A stretch of DNA of 64,000 nt from Gordonibacter sp034932485 (GTDB lineage: Bacteria; Actinomycetota; Coriobacteriia; Coriobacteriales; Eggerthellaceae), in assembly GCA_034932485.1 (NCBI GenBank), contig JAYFOQ010000036.1:21582-85581 (forward strand), written 5' to 3'. Shown here piece by piece: positions 24,348-33,145 of the stretch (position 1 is the first letter of the stretch; each line of letters starts with the position of its first letter). The translations under genes were made by a program, and so were the position numbers. Under the pieces are notes generated by a model. It was given only the letters and a program-made list of their open reading frames with translations, did no database searches and had not been told where the DNA came from.

Positions 24348-25550
24348 TTACTTGATAATCTTGGTTACGCGGCCAGAGCCAACCGTACGGCCACCCTCGC
24401 GGATAGCAAAACGCAGACCATCTTCCATGGCGATCGGGTGAATGAGCTCGCCCTTGATCTCCACGTTGTCGCCCGGCATAACCATCTCGGTACCCTCGGG
24501 AAGATGAGCGATACCCGTTACGTCCGTCGTACGGAAGTAGAACTGGGGACGATAGCCATCGAAGAACGGGGTATGACGTCCACCCTCTTCCTTCGTCAAG
24601 ATGTAAACCTGGCCCTCAAACTCGGTGTGCGGAGTAACGCTACCGGGCTTGCAGAGAACCTGACCACGCACGATATCCTCACGCTTCACGCCACGGAGCA
24701 GAGCACCGATGTTGTCGCCGGCCTGAGCCTCATCGAGTAACTTACGGAACATTTCGATGCCGGTGCAAACCGTATTGGAGGTTTCTTTGATGCCGACGAT
24801 CTCAAGCGGATCGTTGACATGAAGAACACCACGCTCCACGCGGCCCGTAGCTACGGTGCCACGACCGGTGATGGTCATGGTATCCTCAACAGCCATCAAG
24901 AATGGCTTGTCAATCATACGCTCAGGAGTCGGGATGAAGGAATCGACCGCATCCATGAGCTCCCAAACCTTGTCCTGCCACTCTTTCTCGCCCTCAAGGG
25001 CCTTCAGAGCAGAACCGCGGATGATCGGAGTGTCGTCACCAGGGAACTCGTAGGTGTCGAGCAATTCGCGAACTTCCATCTCGACGAGCTCAATAAGCTC
25101 TTCGTCGTCAACCATGTCGCACTTGTTCAGGAACACGACGATGTAGGGAACGCCAACCTGACGAGCAAGCAGGATGTGCTCGCGGGTCTGAGCCATCGGG
25201 CCGTCGGTAGCGGCGATAACCAAGATAGCGCCGTCCATCTGAGCAGCACCCGTAATCATGTTCTTGACGTAGTCGGCGTGGCCGGGGCAGTCAACGTGAG
25301 CATAGTGACGAGCATCCGTCTCATACTCAATGTGTGCGATAGAAATCGTAATACCGCGCTCGCGCTCTTCGGGAGCCTTATCGATGTTCTCGAAGGCCGT
25401 GAAGTCTGCGTGAGCGGTGCCGTGGGAGCCATCGCTCTCGGACAGCGTCTTGGAAATGGCGGCCGTCAGGGTCGTCTTGCCGTGGTCGACGTGACCGATG
25501 GTGCCGATGTTAACATGCGGCTTGGAACGCTCGAACTTAGCCTTAGCCAT
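24348..25550 (-). CDS. tuf: Elongation factor Tu
   Basis: EF-Tu carries aminoacyl-tRNA to the ribosome. The 400-aa protein has the G motifs GHVDHGKTTLTAA, DCPGHADYVKNMI and FLNKCDMVDDEEL, and domains 2 and 3 (ITGRGTVATGRVERGVLHV, VMPGDNVEIKGELI). The ATG at 25550 (MAKAKFERSKPHVNIGT) has GAGGATGAAC upstream. It follows tRNA-Met, and tRNA processing probably generates the tuf mRNA 5' end if the transcript starts at the promoter near 25999. Confidence 0.99.
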   Translation of the reverse strand: MAKAKFERSKPHVNIGTIGHVDHGKTTLTAAISKTLSESDGSHGTAHADFTAFENIDKAPEERERGITISIAHIEYETDARHYAHVDCPGHADYVKNMITGAAQMDGAILVIAATDGPMAQTREHILLARQVGVPYIVVFLNKCDMVDDEELIELVEMEVRELLDTYEFPGDDTPIIRGSALKALEGEKEWQDKVWELMDAVDSFIPTPERMIDKPFLMAVEDTMTITGRGTVATGRVERGVLHVNDPLEIVGIKETSNTVCTGIEMFRKLLDEAQAGDNIGALLRGVKREDIVRGQVLCKPGSVTPHTEFEGQVYILTKEEGGRHTPFFDGYRPQFYFRTTDVTGIAHLPEGTEMVMPGDNVEIKGELIHPIAMEDGLRFAIREGGRTVGSGRVTKIIK

Positions 25551-25637
25551 GTTCATCCTCCTCGTATTCATGTTTCGCTTGCGCGAATTCAAAACAAAAT
25601 AATGACGCGCCCGAAACCGGACGCGGATATAATCAAA

Positions 25638-25714
25638 TGGTAGCGGTGACTGGATTTGAACCAGTGACGCCACGGGTATGAACCGTGTGCTCTAACCAAC
25701 TGAGCTACACCGCC
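25638..25714 (-). tRNA. tRNA-Met (CAT anticodon)
   Basis: Cloverleaf on the minus strand: acceptor GGCGGTG/CACCGCT, D-arm GTAGCTCAGTTGGTTAGAGC, anticodon stem CACGG/CCGTG around TTCATAC (anticodon CAT), encoded CCA at 25638-25640. The acceptor starts with a G-T pair and lacks the mismatched end of an initiator, so it is the elongator (or an isoleucine tRNA with modified C34, which sequence alone cannot exclude). Confidence 0.93.
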
Positions 25715-25727
25715 ATTTTGAAAAAAG

Positions 25728-25803
<76 letters not shown>

Positions 25804-25809
25804 GAAAAA

Positions 25810-25894
25810 TGGTGGGCGCGCTAGGATTCGAACCTAGGTAAGCAAAGCTAACGGGTTTACAGCCCGTCCCCTTTAACCACTCGGGCACACGCCC
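25810..25894 (-). tRNA. tRNA-Tyr (GTA anticodon)
   Basis: A class II tRNA with a long variable arm: acceptor GGGCGTG/CGCGCCC, anticodon stem ACGGG/CCCGT around CTGTAAA (anticodon GTA), variable arm near TAGCTTTGCTTA and encoded CCA at 25810-25812. It is the first gene of the tRNA-Tyr/Thr/Met-tuf unit. Confidence 0.96.
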
Positions 25895-25970
25895 ATGATT
25901 CGCTTAATTCATGTGTAATTATCAAGCTGCCTGTCGCGTTTTCGGGTGATCCGAACGCGCGAGCAGATGA

Positions 25971-25999
25971 ATAATACGCTAGGTTTCAAACCGTGTCAA
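25971..25999 (-). promoter_or_regulatory. Strong sigma-70 promoter of the tRNA-tuf unit
   Basis: On the minus strand TTGACA (25999-25994), a 17-bp spacer and TATTAT (25976-25971) form a near-consensus promoter 77 bp upstream of tRNA-Tyr. Confidence 0.85.
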
Positions 26000-26528
26000 C
26001 TACCTACACGCCCCCGGGAGTGTCTTCACGATTCCTCCTTTTTCTGCACGAGTGTTCTTTTACGAGTGAACGTTCTTCTACAACACCACATGGAACACTC
26101 GTAAAAGATATCAGGCTTCTCTTACTTATTATATAGAGGAGAAGAATTCCACTTCTCTATAGTAAGAATATGCTCCGAGCAACCGACAATGACCCTATCT
26201 ACATCTTCTCCCTTACGTTTTTTACAACTTCCGTCATACGAAGAATTTCCGAAGAATTTCAAAAGACAAACTCTCGAATAAAATAACCCTACTATATATA
26301 GGATAGGTCATTCTACAATTTGTGGTCATCTATTTTCCCAGTTCGATGGCTTGTTTTTCTTCGTTAGTCGAATTTCGAACGGACAAAACGTAGCCTCCAT
26401 AGAAAGCCCCAGCGTTGAACTGGACTTATGAAAAGCGTCCATAACATTTTTTGCTCATCAGCGCAAACATGTTATGATTCGCTCTGCTTTTGCCCCATAC
26501 ACACTACTTGCTCAATCTAGGAGGTTTT
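26000..26528. other. Structured AT-rich intergenic region upstream of the NlpC/P60 gene
   Basis: About 530 bp without a gene. ACGAGTGTTC (26048-26057) can pair with GAACACTCGT (26093-26102), while TCTTTTACGAG (26056-26066) can pair with CTCGTAAAAGA (26098-26108); these two stems overlap and exclude each other. A long imperfect hairpin follows (about 26123-26167, CTTATTATATAGAGGAGAAG with CTTCTCTATAGTAAG). CATAACAT (26440-26447) pairs with ATGTTATG (26469-26476), extended inward by TTTTGC/GCAAA, about 50 bp before the start codon. No known riboswitch class was recognised; specifically it does not look like the c-di-AMP ydaO class. Confidence 0.6.
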
Positions 26529-27659
26529 ATGAGAGAGCAGACCAACGGACTCAGTAGGCGAGCGTTCATCGGCGGTGCCGCCATGCTTGGTGCCGCGTCT
26601 ATCGTAGCTCCTACTGCCGCTTTCGCAGAAACAGCGGCCGAAAAACAAGCTGAGGCGGATTCCGTTCGCAACCAACTTATTGGGTTGCAGGCCGACCTCG
26701 AGGTTGCGCACGATAATTACGGCAAGGCGCTCGATGAACGCGATGCCGCACAAGCTTCCATGGAAGCAGAACAAACAAAGATCGATAGCGCCACTCAAAA
26801 GATTGCTGATGTTCAAGATAAGCTTGGCACCCGTGCCCGCAGCATGTATCGCTCCGGCTCTTCAAGCTTCCTTGACTTTGTTATCGGCGCTTCCACGTTC
26901 GAAGAATTCACGCAGAACTGGGATCTGCTGAATAAGCTGAACGAAGATGACGGCAAGCTGGTCGATGAGACCAAGGCGCTACGCGAAGAACTACAGGCAT
27001 CGAAAGATGAGTTTGCACGCCAAGAAAAAATTGCAGCCGAAAAAGCTGCCGAGGCTAAGAAAATTAGCGAGGACGCTCAAGCTAAGGTTGAACAAGCTAC
27101 CGCCTTGGTAAGTTCGCTCGATGCCGAAGCTCAACAGCTGCTGGCGCAAGAGCAGGCTGCGGCGGCTGTCGCTGCTGCGGCTCAGCGTGCTGCTGAAGAA
27201 GCTGCCGCAGCCACACAAAACCCCAGTAACGGAGGCAACTCCGGTGGCGGTGGCGGTTACACTCCTCCTGCTATCGACGATGGTGGCAGCAGCGGAGGGG
27301 GCGGTTCCGTCGGCTCATACGATTCCGTTGTTGGTTATGCGATGTCACGCATTGGCTGCCCCTATGTATGGGCAGCTGCTGGACCCAACGAGTTCGACTG
27401 TTCTGGCTTGGTGCGTTGGGCGTACCTACAAGTGGGCGTATCGCTTCCCCACTATACCGAGTCCCTCTATGCCCGCGCAAGTAATATCGTGCCTGTCTCA
27501 CAAGCACGACCAGGCGACGTACTATACCGTCCCGGTCATGTGGGTATTGCTGTTAGTTATGGTGGTAGCCACTATGTACACGCCCCCACCTTCAACGCCT
27601 ACGTGCGAGATACCGATCCATTATCGTGGTCGGGCTTCACCTGTGCGCTGCAGTTCTAA
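26529..27659 (+). CDS. Tat-exported NlpC/P60 peptidoglycan endopeptidase with coiled-coil domain
   Basis: The 376-aa protein starts with a twin-arginine signal (SRRAFIGGAAMLGAASIVAP, arginines at 10-11, likely cleaved after AFA). It continues with an about 200-residue Ala/Glu/Lys coiled-coil domain as in CwlO and RipA, a Gly/Ser-rich linker, and a C-terminal NlpC/P60 domain. The catalytic triad is visible: Cys291 in FDCSGLVRWAY, His337 in PGHVGIAV and His351 in HYVHAP. It probably cleaves peptide stems in daughter-cell separation or wall growth; the coiled coil often mediates FtsEX control. The ATG has TAGGAGG upstream. The upstream region is unusually structured. Confidence 0.93.
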   Translation: MREQTNGLSRRAFIGGAAMLGAASIVAPTAAFAETAAEKQAEADSVRNQLIGLQADLEVAHDNYGKALDERDAAQASMEAEQTKIDSATQKIADVQDKLGTRARSMYRSGSSSFLDFVIGASTFEEFTQNWDLLNKLNEDDGKLVDETKALREELQASKDEFARQEKIAAEKAAEAKKISEDAQAKVEQATALVSSLDAEAQQLLAQEQAAAAVAAAAQRAAEEAAAATQNPSNGGNSGGGGGYTPPAIDDGGSSGGGGSVGSYDSVVGYAMSRIGCPYVWAAAGPNEFDCSGLVRWAYLQVGVSLPHYTESLYARASNIVPVSQARPGDVLYRPGHVGIAVSYGGSHYVHAPTFNAYVRDTDPLSWSGFTCALQF

Positions 27660-27688
27660 GCATGTTACACACGAATTAATTTAGAAAA

Positions 27689-27718
27689 AAAAGGGGGAGG
27701 GCTTCGGCCCTCCTTTTC
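27689..27718 (+). terminator. Terminator of the NlpC/P60 gene
   Basis: Stem GGAGGGC (27696-27702), loop TTCG, GCCCTCC (27707-27713), preceded by an A-run and followed by TTTTCT. Confidence 0.9.
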
Positions 27719-27777
27719 TACACCATGGCGGAATTACACAGAACCCCACTAAAGCTGGATGCATAAAGGATTTCCCC

Positions 27778-28281
27778 ATGCTCAAGCCTGAACTTATCGA
27801 ACATTCACTTGCACCCATTTTCGACGAACGTTCGCGCATATTAATACTGGGCACCATGCCCTCGCCGAAGTCTCGTGAAGTTGGTTTCTACTACGGGCAC
27901 CCTCAGAATCGTTTCTGGAAGGTAATGGGTGCACTGTTCAATGAACCCGAACCCGTAGAAAACGAAGAGCGTCGCGCGTTCCTTTTGGAACACGGCATTG
28001 CGCTCTGGGACATACTTGCCTCATGCACTATCACCGGCGCTTCCGACGCTTCAATCACCAACCCTGTGCCCAACGATCTAACACGCATCACTACCCACGC
28101 ATCGCTGACAGCCGTATATACGACAGGAAAAACGGCCTCCACGTTATACCAAAACCTATCCGTCGATATGCTTCTAGGCATCCCCCACATCAGCCTACCG
28201 TCAACCAGCCCAGCCAACGCGCGCATGCGCCTTAATGAGCTTATAGAAGCCTATCAGCCGCTCGTCAAGATGGCTCGATAA
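27778..28281 (+). CDS. Hypoxanthine-DNA glycosylase (UDG family 6)
   Basis: The 167-aa protein matches the HDG branch of the uracil-DNA glycosylase superfamily, which removes deamination products such as hypoxanthine from DNA. The typical motifs are SRILILGTMPSPKSREVGFY, then YGHPQNRFWKVMGALF with the Asn in motif 1, and LPSTSPANARM in motif 2. The family length is normal. The ATG at 27778 has AAAGGA upstream. It is followed by convergent putP 16 bp downstream, with no visible terminator. Confidence 0.85.
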   Translation: MLKPELIEHSLAPIFDERSRILILGTMPSPKSREVGFYYGHPQNRFWKVMGALFNEPEPVENEERRAFLLEHGIALWDILASCTITGASDASITNPVPNDLTRITTHASLTAVYTTGKTASTLYQNLSVDMLLGIPHISLPSTSPANARMRLNELIEAYQPLVKMAR

Positions 28282-28297
28282 CTCTTTGACATGTAGC

Positions 28298-29860
28298 TTA
28301 AACTTCAGCTTTCATATACGAATCGAATTCATCAATGACTTCTTTTTTGGGCTCGTCGGTAATCAGGGACACCACCACGATTGCGATAAGAGCCAAAATA
28401 AATGCTGGCAGCAACTCATATACACCAAACACCCCTCCAAGCGGCTTAACAAAACTGTGCCACACAAGCACCGTCAAAGCACCGGTAACCATACCGGCAA
28501 GGGCACCCGGCAGATTTGTGCGACGCCAGTACAAACTCATGAGCATAAGTGGACCAAACGATGCCCCAAATCCAGCCCAAGCATAAGATACAACCGCAAA
28601 GATTGATGAGTTTTCGTCGATGGCAATAACGATACCAAACAGCAACACCGCAACAAGTGTGAGACGCGCAACAATCATGACCTGACGATCGGTTGCATCT
28701 CTCTTAATAAGTCCCTTAAAAATATTCGTCGCCACCGCAGAACCAGAGATAAGCAGATACGACGAGGATGAGCTCATTGAGGCTGCAAAGATTCCCGACA
28801 CAACAAGACCGCATAAAAATGCCGGGAGAATCATCTGCGAGAGCACGATGAACACATTTTCTGCTGAGGCTTGCGTAAGAAACGTTGTCGGCATCACTGC
28901 GCGACCCACAAGCCCAATGCACACCGCGCAAGACAGCGAAATAACCACCCAAGTGGTAGCAATAATGCGCGATTTCTTAATCTCATTAGAATGACGCACG
29001 CTCATGAAGCGCACAAGTACCTGAGGCATACCAAAATACCCTAGACCCCAAGCCAAGCAGGATACAACAGCAATAACACTATACCCACCTGCAGCTCCAA
29101 ACTGAGGCATACCCGCTTCGACAACCTGCCGCCCCGCCTCATCGAGTACGGGCACCGCAACCTCAACCCCACTCAAATAACCGGGAATACCTTGCAAAAA
29201 TGCTACGGTATTATCAACACCACCTGCCGAAGCGACACTACCTATGAATACGATAGCAAGCGCAAAGAACATCAAGGTACCCTGCACCAAATCGGTAGTA
29301 CACACCGACAGATACCCGCCAACAAATGTGTACAAGAACACGATAAGCGCACCCAAAACCATCATGGTTGCATAGTCAAGACCAAATAGTGTCGCGAACA
29401 GCTTTCCGCACGTCACAAAACAGCTTCCAACATAGATACAAAAGAATAGCAAGATGATAATGGCCGCAATGGTCATGAGAATATTTTTCTTGTCATGAAA
29501 ACGATTGGAGAAAAAGTCAGGCAGCGTAATGGAGTTGTTAGCAACCTCTGAGTACTTCCGCAAACGCTTCGCTACAAATTTCCAATTAAGATAAGTGCCG
29601 AGTGCAAGCCCTATAGCCGTCCACATCGCATCAGATGCACCAGTAAAGTACGCCACACCTGGAAGACCCATAAGAAGCCAACCCGACATGTCTGACGCTT
29701 CCGCGGAAAGCGCGGTCAACCAAGGACCCAAACCGCGACCACCCAAAAAGTAATCTTCAGAGGAGGCATTCGAGCGCTTCGCATACACGAATCCAATAAC
29801 AACCACAACGATAAAGTACAAGAGCATGGCTAATAAGACCCAGAAGTCATTCGAAATCAT
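28298..29860 (-). CDS. putP: Sodium:solute symporter, proline permease type
   Basis: The 520-aa membrane protein has 12-13 hydrophobic segments and PutP/SSSF signatures: YFLGGRGLGPWLTALSAEAS, DMSGWLLMGLPG, WGLGYFGMPQVLVRFMSV and SMSSSSSYLLISGSA (sodium-site serines). It most likely takes up proline with Na+. The ATG at 29860 (MISNDFWVLL) has GGGGGAT upstream; 23 upstream codons were rejected. The last residues EFDSYMKAEV are cytoplasmic. It stands alone. Confidence 0.9.
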   Translation of the reverse strand: MISNDFWVLLAMLLYFIVVVVIGFVYAKRSNASSEDYFLGGRGLGPWLTALSAEASDMSGWLLMGLPGVAYFTGASDAMWTAIGLALGTYLNWKFVAKRLRKYSEVANNSITLPDFFSNRFHDKKNILMTIAAIIILLFFCIYVGSCFVTCGKLFATLFGLDYATMMVLGALIVFLYTFVGGYLSVCTTDLVQGTLMFFALAIVFIGSVASAGGVDNTVAFLQGIPGYLSGVEVAVPVLDEAGRQVVEAGMPQFGAAGGYSVIAVVSCLAWGLGYFGMPQVLVRFMSVRHSNEIKKSRIIATTWVVISLSCAVCIGLVGRAVMPTTFLTQASAENVFIVLSQMILPAFLCGLVVSGIFAASMSSSSSYLLISGSAVATNIFKGLIKRDATDRQVMIVARLTLVAVLLFGIVIAIDENSSIFAVVSYAWAGFGASFGPLMLMSLYWRRTNLPGALAGMVTGALTVLVWHSFVKPLGGVFGVYELLPAFILALIAIVVVSLITDEPKKEVIDEFDSYMKAEV

Positions 29861-30249
29861 GAAGTTTATCCCCCGTTGAGCAGCGTTCGTTGATATCAAA
29901 TATAGATTATACGATAAAACGCCGGTCACGCCCCTATTTTTCGGGCTTAACGGGGCAATAGCCCATCACAAATCAGTAATCCTAAAACCAGTATCGTTAA
30001 TTATTTGCGATCATGGATAACTCTTGACTAATTCGAGCAATACCGATAACGCAAAACCTTCTGCCTCTTTTTCACTAAGGGGACAGTAAATCGTCAATTC
30101 TTGCAAGGAATTTGCGTCACCCTCGTGCTCTTCTCGCCTCATCGCCTCGACGCTCCCAAGACGAAACCTTATACTAGAGCAGTACTTTATCAAGGCAAAG
30201 CGCCGGCGTTTTGCCGACAGGAATGAGTGAATACGCGAAAGGAAGCACG

Positions 30250-31539
30250 ATGCCCACGTACGCAGAGCGGGAAACGGACGAATTGAGGGCGCTCAAGGCG
30301 CAGCTGGACGAAGAATACGCCAGCATTAAGGCTAAGGGTCTCTCACTGAATATGGCGCGCGGAAAACCTGGCGCCGATCAGCTTGATCTTAGTATGCCTA
30401 TGCTCTCCGTCGTAACCACCGCCGAAGATTGTCGTGCCGAGGATGGTACCGATTGCCGTAACTACGGAGTATTGGATGGCCTACCTGAAGCGAAACGATT
30501 CCTCGCCATCATGCTCGACGATGAGCCCAGCAACATTGTGGTAGGGGGCAATTCCAGCTTGACGCTGATGTATGAAGCCGTAGCACGCTGCTTAGACTTC
30601 GGCACACTTGGTTCGAAACCGTGGAGCCAATACGAAACAATAAAATGGCTTTGCCCGGTTCCCGGCTACGACCGTCACTTTGGCATTACCGAGGCTTTCG
30701 ACGTTGAGATGATTCCGGTTGCTATGACCGAAGAGGGCCCCGATATGGACGAAGTCGAGCGCTTAGTGGCCGACGACCCCGCCATAAAGGGCATTTGGTG
30801 CGTGCCGAAGTACTCAAATCCCGGCGGTGTAACCTATTCCGACACCGTCGTGCGTCGCCTAGCTGCCATGTCATGCGCTGCCGACGACTTCCGTATCTTT
30901 TGGGACAACGCCTACTGTGTTCACCATCTCTACGACGAGATCGCCGAGCAGGATGAACTGCTAGACATTGCCTGCGCATGTCGCGAAGCGGGTAATCCAC
31001 ACCGCTGTTTCAAGTTTGCCTCTACGTCTAAAGTAACACACCCCGGTGCAGGCATCTCTGGCATTGCTGCAAGTCCCGAGAATATTGCCGAAATCAAAAA
31101 ACGTATGGGCGTGGGCACGATCGGCTACGACAAAGTAAATCAGCTACGCCACGTAAAGTTTCTCAAAGATGCCGAGGGGCTCGCAAGTCACATGTCAAAA
31201 CACGCAGCCATTTTGCGTCCCAAGTTTGAATGCGTGGTAAAAAAGCTCGAGAACGGCCTGTCTGAAGTAGGCGGCTGTACCTGGTCTAACCCACGCGGAG
31301 GCTATTTCGTATCGTTTGATGCCCCAGAAGGTACCGCCAAGCGCATCGTAGGACTAGCAAAAGAAGCTGGCGTAACCATGACAGGAGCAGGAGCCACTTG
31401 GCCCTACAAGCAAGACCCCACCGACAGCAACATTCGCATTGCTCCGACGCTACCGCCAACGAACGAACTGGATGCCGCAATGGATGTGTTTGTATGCTGT
31501 GTTAAGCTTGCCTATGTCGAAAAGTTACTGGAGTCGTAA
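30250..31539 (+). CDS. PLP-dependent aminotransferase, MocR-associated class I family
   Basis: The 429-aa protein begins ETDELRALKAQLDEEYASIK, then GLSLNMARGKPGADQLDLSM, hallmarks of the aminotransferase family PF12897 (aspartate/alanine aminotransferase-like, here without a GntR domain). The PLP lysine is in FASTSKVTHPGAGISG near residue 262, the cofactor Asn/Asp region in CVPKYSNPGGVTYS and FWDNAYCVHHL, and the substrate Arg probably in SNIRIAPTLP. The ATG at 30250 has AAAGGAAG upstream. The exact amino donor is uncertain. A strong terminator follows. Confidence 0.87.
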   Translation: MPTYAERETDELRALKAQLDEEYASIKAKGLSLNMARGKPGADQLDLSMPMLSVVTTAEDCRAEDGTDCRNYGVLDGLPEAKRFLAIMLDDEPSNIVVGGNSSLTLMYEAVARCLDFGTLGSKPWSQYETIKWLCPVPGYDRHFGITEAFDVEMIPVAMTEEGPDMDEVERLVADDPAIKGIWCVPKYSNPGGVTYSDTVVRRLAAMSCAADDFRIFWDNAYCVHHLYDEIAEQDELLDIACACREAGNPHRCFKFASTSKVTHPGAGISGIAASPENIAEIKKRMGVGTIGYDKVNQLRHVKFLKDAEGLASHMSKHAAILRPKFECVVKKLENGLSEVGGCTWSNPRGGYFVSFDAPEGTAKRIVGLAKEAGVTMTGAGATWPYKQDPTDSNIRIAPTLPPTNELDAAMDVFVCCVKLAYVEKLLES

Positions 31540-31563
31540 TCTAAGAACAGCGAGAGTAAGAAC

Positions 31564-31600
31564 AAAAGACGCGGCTCCTCATAGGAGTCGCGTCTTTTTA
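31564..31600. terminator. Terminator of the aminotransferase gene
   Basis: A 16-bp stem AAAAGACGCGGCTCCT (31564-31579) with AGGAGTCGCGTCTTTT (31583-31598, one G-T pair), A-run before and T-run after; it may also serve the decayed minus-strand gene. Confidence 0.92.
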
Positions 31601-31605
31601 CGTTA

Positions 31606-32090
31606 TTATGGCTCGATCAGGTCCTTAATAGCCTGCACATCAATCTTTCTTATGGGTAGATTAGGTCGTATATCTTCGACCAATTTCTTTACTACCGTAG
31701 CTGAACCAACAAGGCTCGTGCGGCAAAACGGTTTACGAGCGAGGAAAACGGCATACGTAAGCCTCTTTAGCGCATCAATACAAACAAGATGGTGCGGTTG
31801 CCGCTTTGCCCAATAATCGGCGCTGTTTGCAAGTTGAGTCTTTCGAGAAACAAATCGTGTTCACACCATGTCATATGCCATTCCTTCACCGCTTCTGCCG
31901 GCTAGCTGCTCAATAAACCCACGCTTCTCCGCACTCATACAACGATATCGAGCAGAAACCCCTCCCGCCATCGCAGTTTTAACAATATGGGAAAGAGCCG
32001 TCGCAAGAACGGTGGATATCAGAATGGTGCAACATAGAGTCGCATGCCGTCAGGAAGACGAACAAAACCCGCAGCATGCAAAATTCTTAC
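31606..32090 (-). pseudogene. Decayed minus-strand coding sequence, family not recognised
   Basis: From the stop at 31606 upward one frame reads HHLVCIDALKRLTYAVFLAR, SLVGSATVVKKLVEDIRPN and IRKIDVQAIKDLIEP. It continues upstream through an in-frame TGA (31861-31863) into STVLATALSHIVKTAM and RYRCMSAEKRGFIEQLAG. At about 32030 the coding-like reading passes to another frame (HAAGFVRLPDGMRLYVAP). Smooth residue composition in one frame on both sides of the TGA suggests a former gene of at least 150 codons broken by a nonsense codon and a frameshift. No start or ribosome site is seen. I do not recognise the protein. Confidence 0.5.
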
Positions 32091-32166
32091 TTTCCCATTG
32101 TTCCCTCAAAGAATGACCCTATACTGTAGAAACTCTTACTCAGGGTATGACAAGAAAGGCGGATAC

Positions 32167-33075
32167 ATGCAAAGCGTCAGTACGGGATTGTCGAACCTTC
32201 TTGCCAGCCTCGACCCCGATGCGGCAAAGATGCTTCGCATTGCCCAAAATAACCTTAAATACAAGAAGGCTGTGCAGGATACCTGGGCAGACAGTCCTGA
32301 TGCGGCCGAGTACCTGCTTGCTCATACCAACAGTATCTATTTCAAAAAAGACGAAACGCTGCGCAAGGGAGTCGATAAAGATAAGGATAGGTTTGTTTTA
32401 GGGGTGTACCTCGACGACTCAACCGCCCGCGCAGAGGTTAATGCTCGCCGCGAACTGCTGAGGCTAGCTTTAACCAAGGAAGGTATCCATATCGACGAAC
32501 TGTTAATTCATCCCGCAACAAGAGGCGTTAAGGAGCATCATCTATTCCCTGAATCCATAGCGCATATCAACGAACTTTTCGGAAATGATATCCCGCGCGA
32601 CCGACCGCCTTACGACTCTCACAAAACAGACATTAACCTCAAGGGTTCAGACCAATCAAACCTCCTTGAAACCCTCAAGCGCGCCTTTTGCCTTGCCTTT
32701 GGTGACTTCGATCAAGCTAGAACCGTCCTCGAAAAAATTGAAGGTGCCGCACTAGCTGAGGTTACATTCCGTAAACACGATGCACGAGGTTTTCGCTGGT
32801 ACCACTGCCATCTCTACGTGAGTGAGGCTGACGTAGGGGGGATGAAGTCAATTATTGGAAGATATGGTGACACCATCATATCTCGCGCAAAACCTCTAGG
32901 GTTAGGCATTCGGAATATCCTGATACATACGAGTCCTGCCTCCATCCAAGGCCGTTGCGCTTTTCCGCCCACTGGACGCCCTGAGCCCCTCAAAGACCTC
33001 GACCTACAGGAACTTCGCTCCGAATCGGCACGTATAGCTGAAGAGGTACGTCGAAACGTCCGCAAAAACCATTAG
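32167..33075 (+). CDS. DciA/DUF721-like protein with C-terminal domain of unknown function
   Basis: The 302-aa protein begins MQSVSTGLSNLLASLDPDAA. Residues 30-125 have the DUF721/DciA pattern: VQDTWADSPDAAEYLLAHTN, then GVYLDDSTARAEVNARRELL and ALTKEGIHIDELLIHPATRG. DciA proteins load the replicative helicase in bacteria lacking DnaC; whether this one does is not known. The second half (EVTFRKHDARGFRWYHCHLY and SPASIQGRCAFPPTG) is unfamiliar, and no membrane or signal segment is seen. The ATG at 32167 has GAAAGGCGG upstream. A strong terminator follows. Confidence 0.5.
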   Translation: MQSVSTGLSNLLASLDPDAAKMLRIAQNNLKYKKAVQDTWADSPDAAEYLLAHTNSIYFKKDETLRKGVDKDKDRFVLGVYLDDSTARAEVNARRELLRLALTKEGIHIDELLIHPATRGVKEHHLFPESIAHINELFGNDIPRDRPPYDSHKTDINLKGSDQSNLLETLKRAFCLAFGDFDQARTVLEKIEGAALAEVTFRKHDARGFRWYHCHLYVSEADVGGMKSIIGRYGDTIISRAKPLGLGIRNILIHTSPASIQGRCAFPPTGRPEPLKDLDLQELRSESARIAEEVRRNVRKNH

Positions 33076-33083
33076 GGACCACT

Positions 33084-33127
33084 ACAAAGAAAGACGGAGC
33101 TGCCAAAGCAACTCCGTCTTTCTTTGT
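33084..33127. terminator. Bidirectional terminator between the DUF721-like gene and PFOR
   Basis: A 16-bp perfect stem ACAAAGAAAGACGGAG (33084-33099) with CTCCGTCTTTCTTTGT (33112-33127) lies between convergent genes. Confidence 0.88.
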
Positions 33128-33145
33128 GTTTCTGTTAGAACTATC

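Noticed and set aside
26330..26528. c-di-AMP (ydaO) riboswitch before the NlpC/P60 gene
   Set aside because: Such riboswitches often precede actinobacterial wall hydrolases, but the conserved ydaO sequence blocks are absent.
30011..30193. 60-codon minus-strand frame between putP and the aminotransferase gene
   Set aside because: TTG start without ribosome site and no recognisable family.
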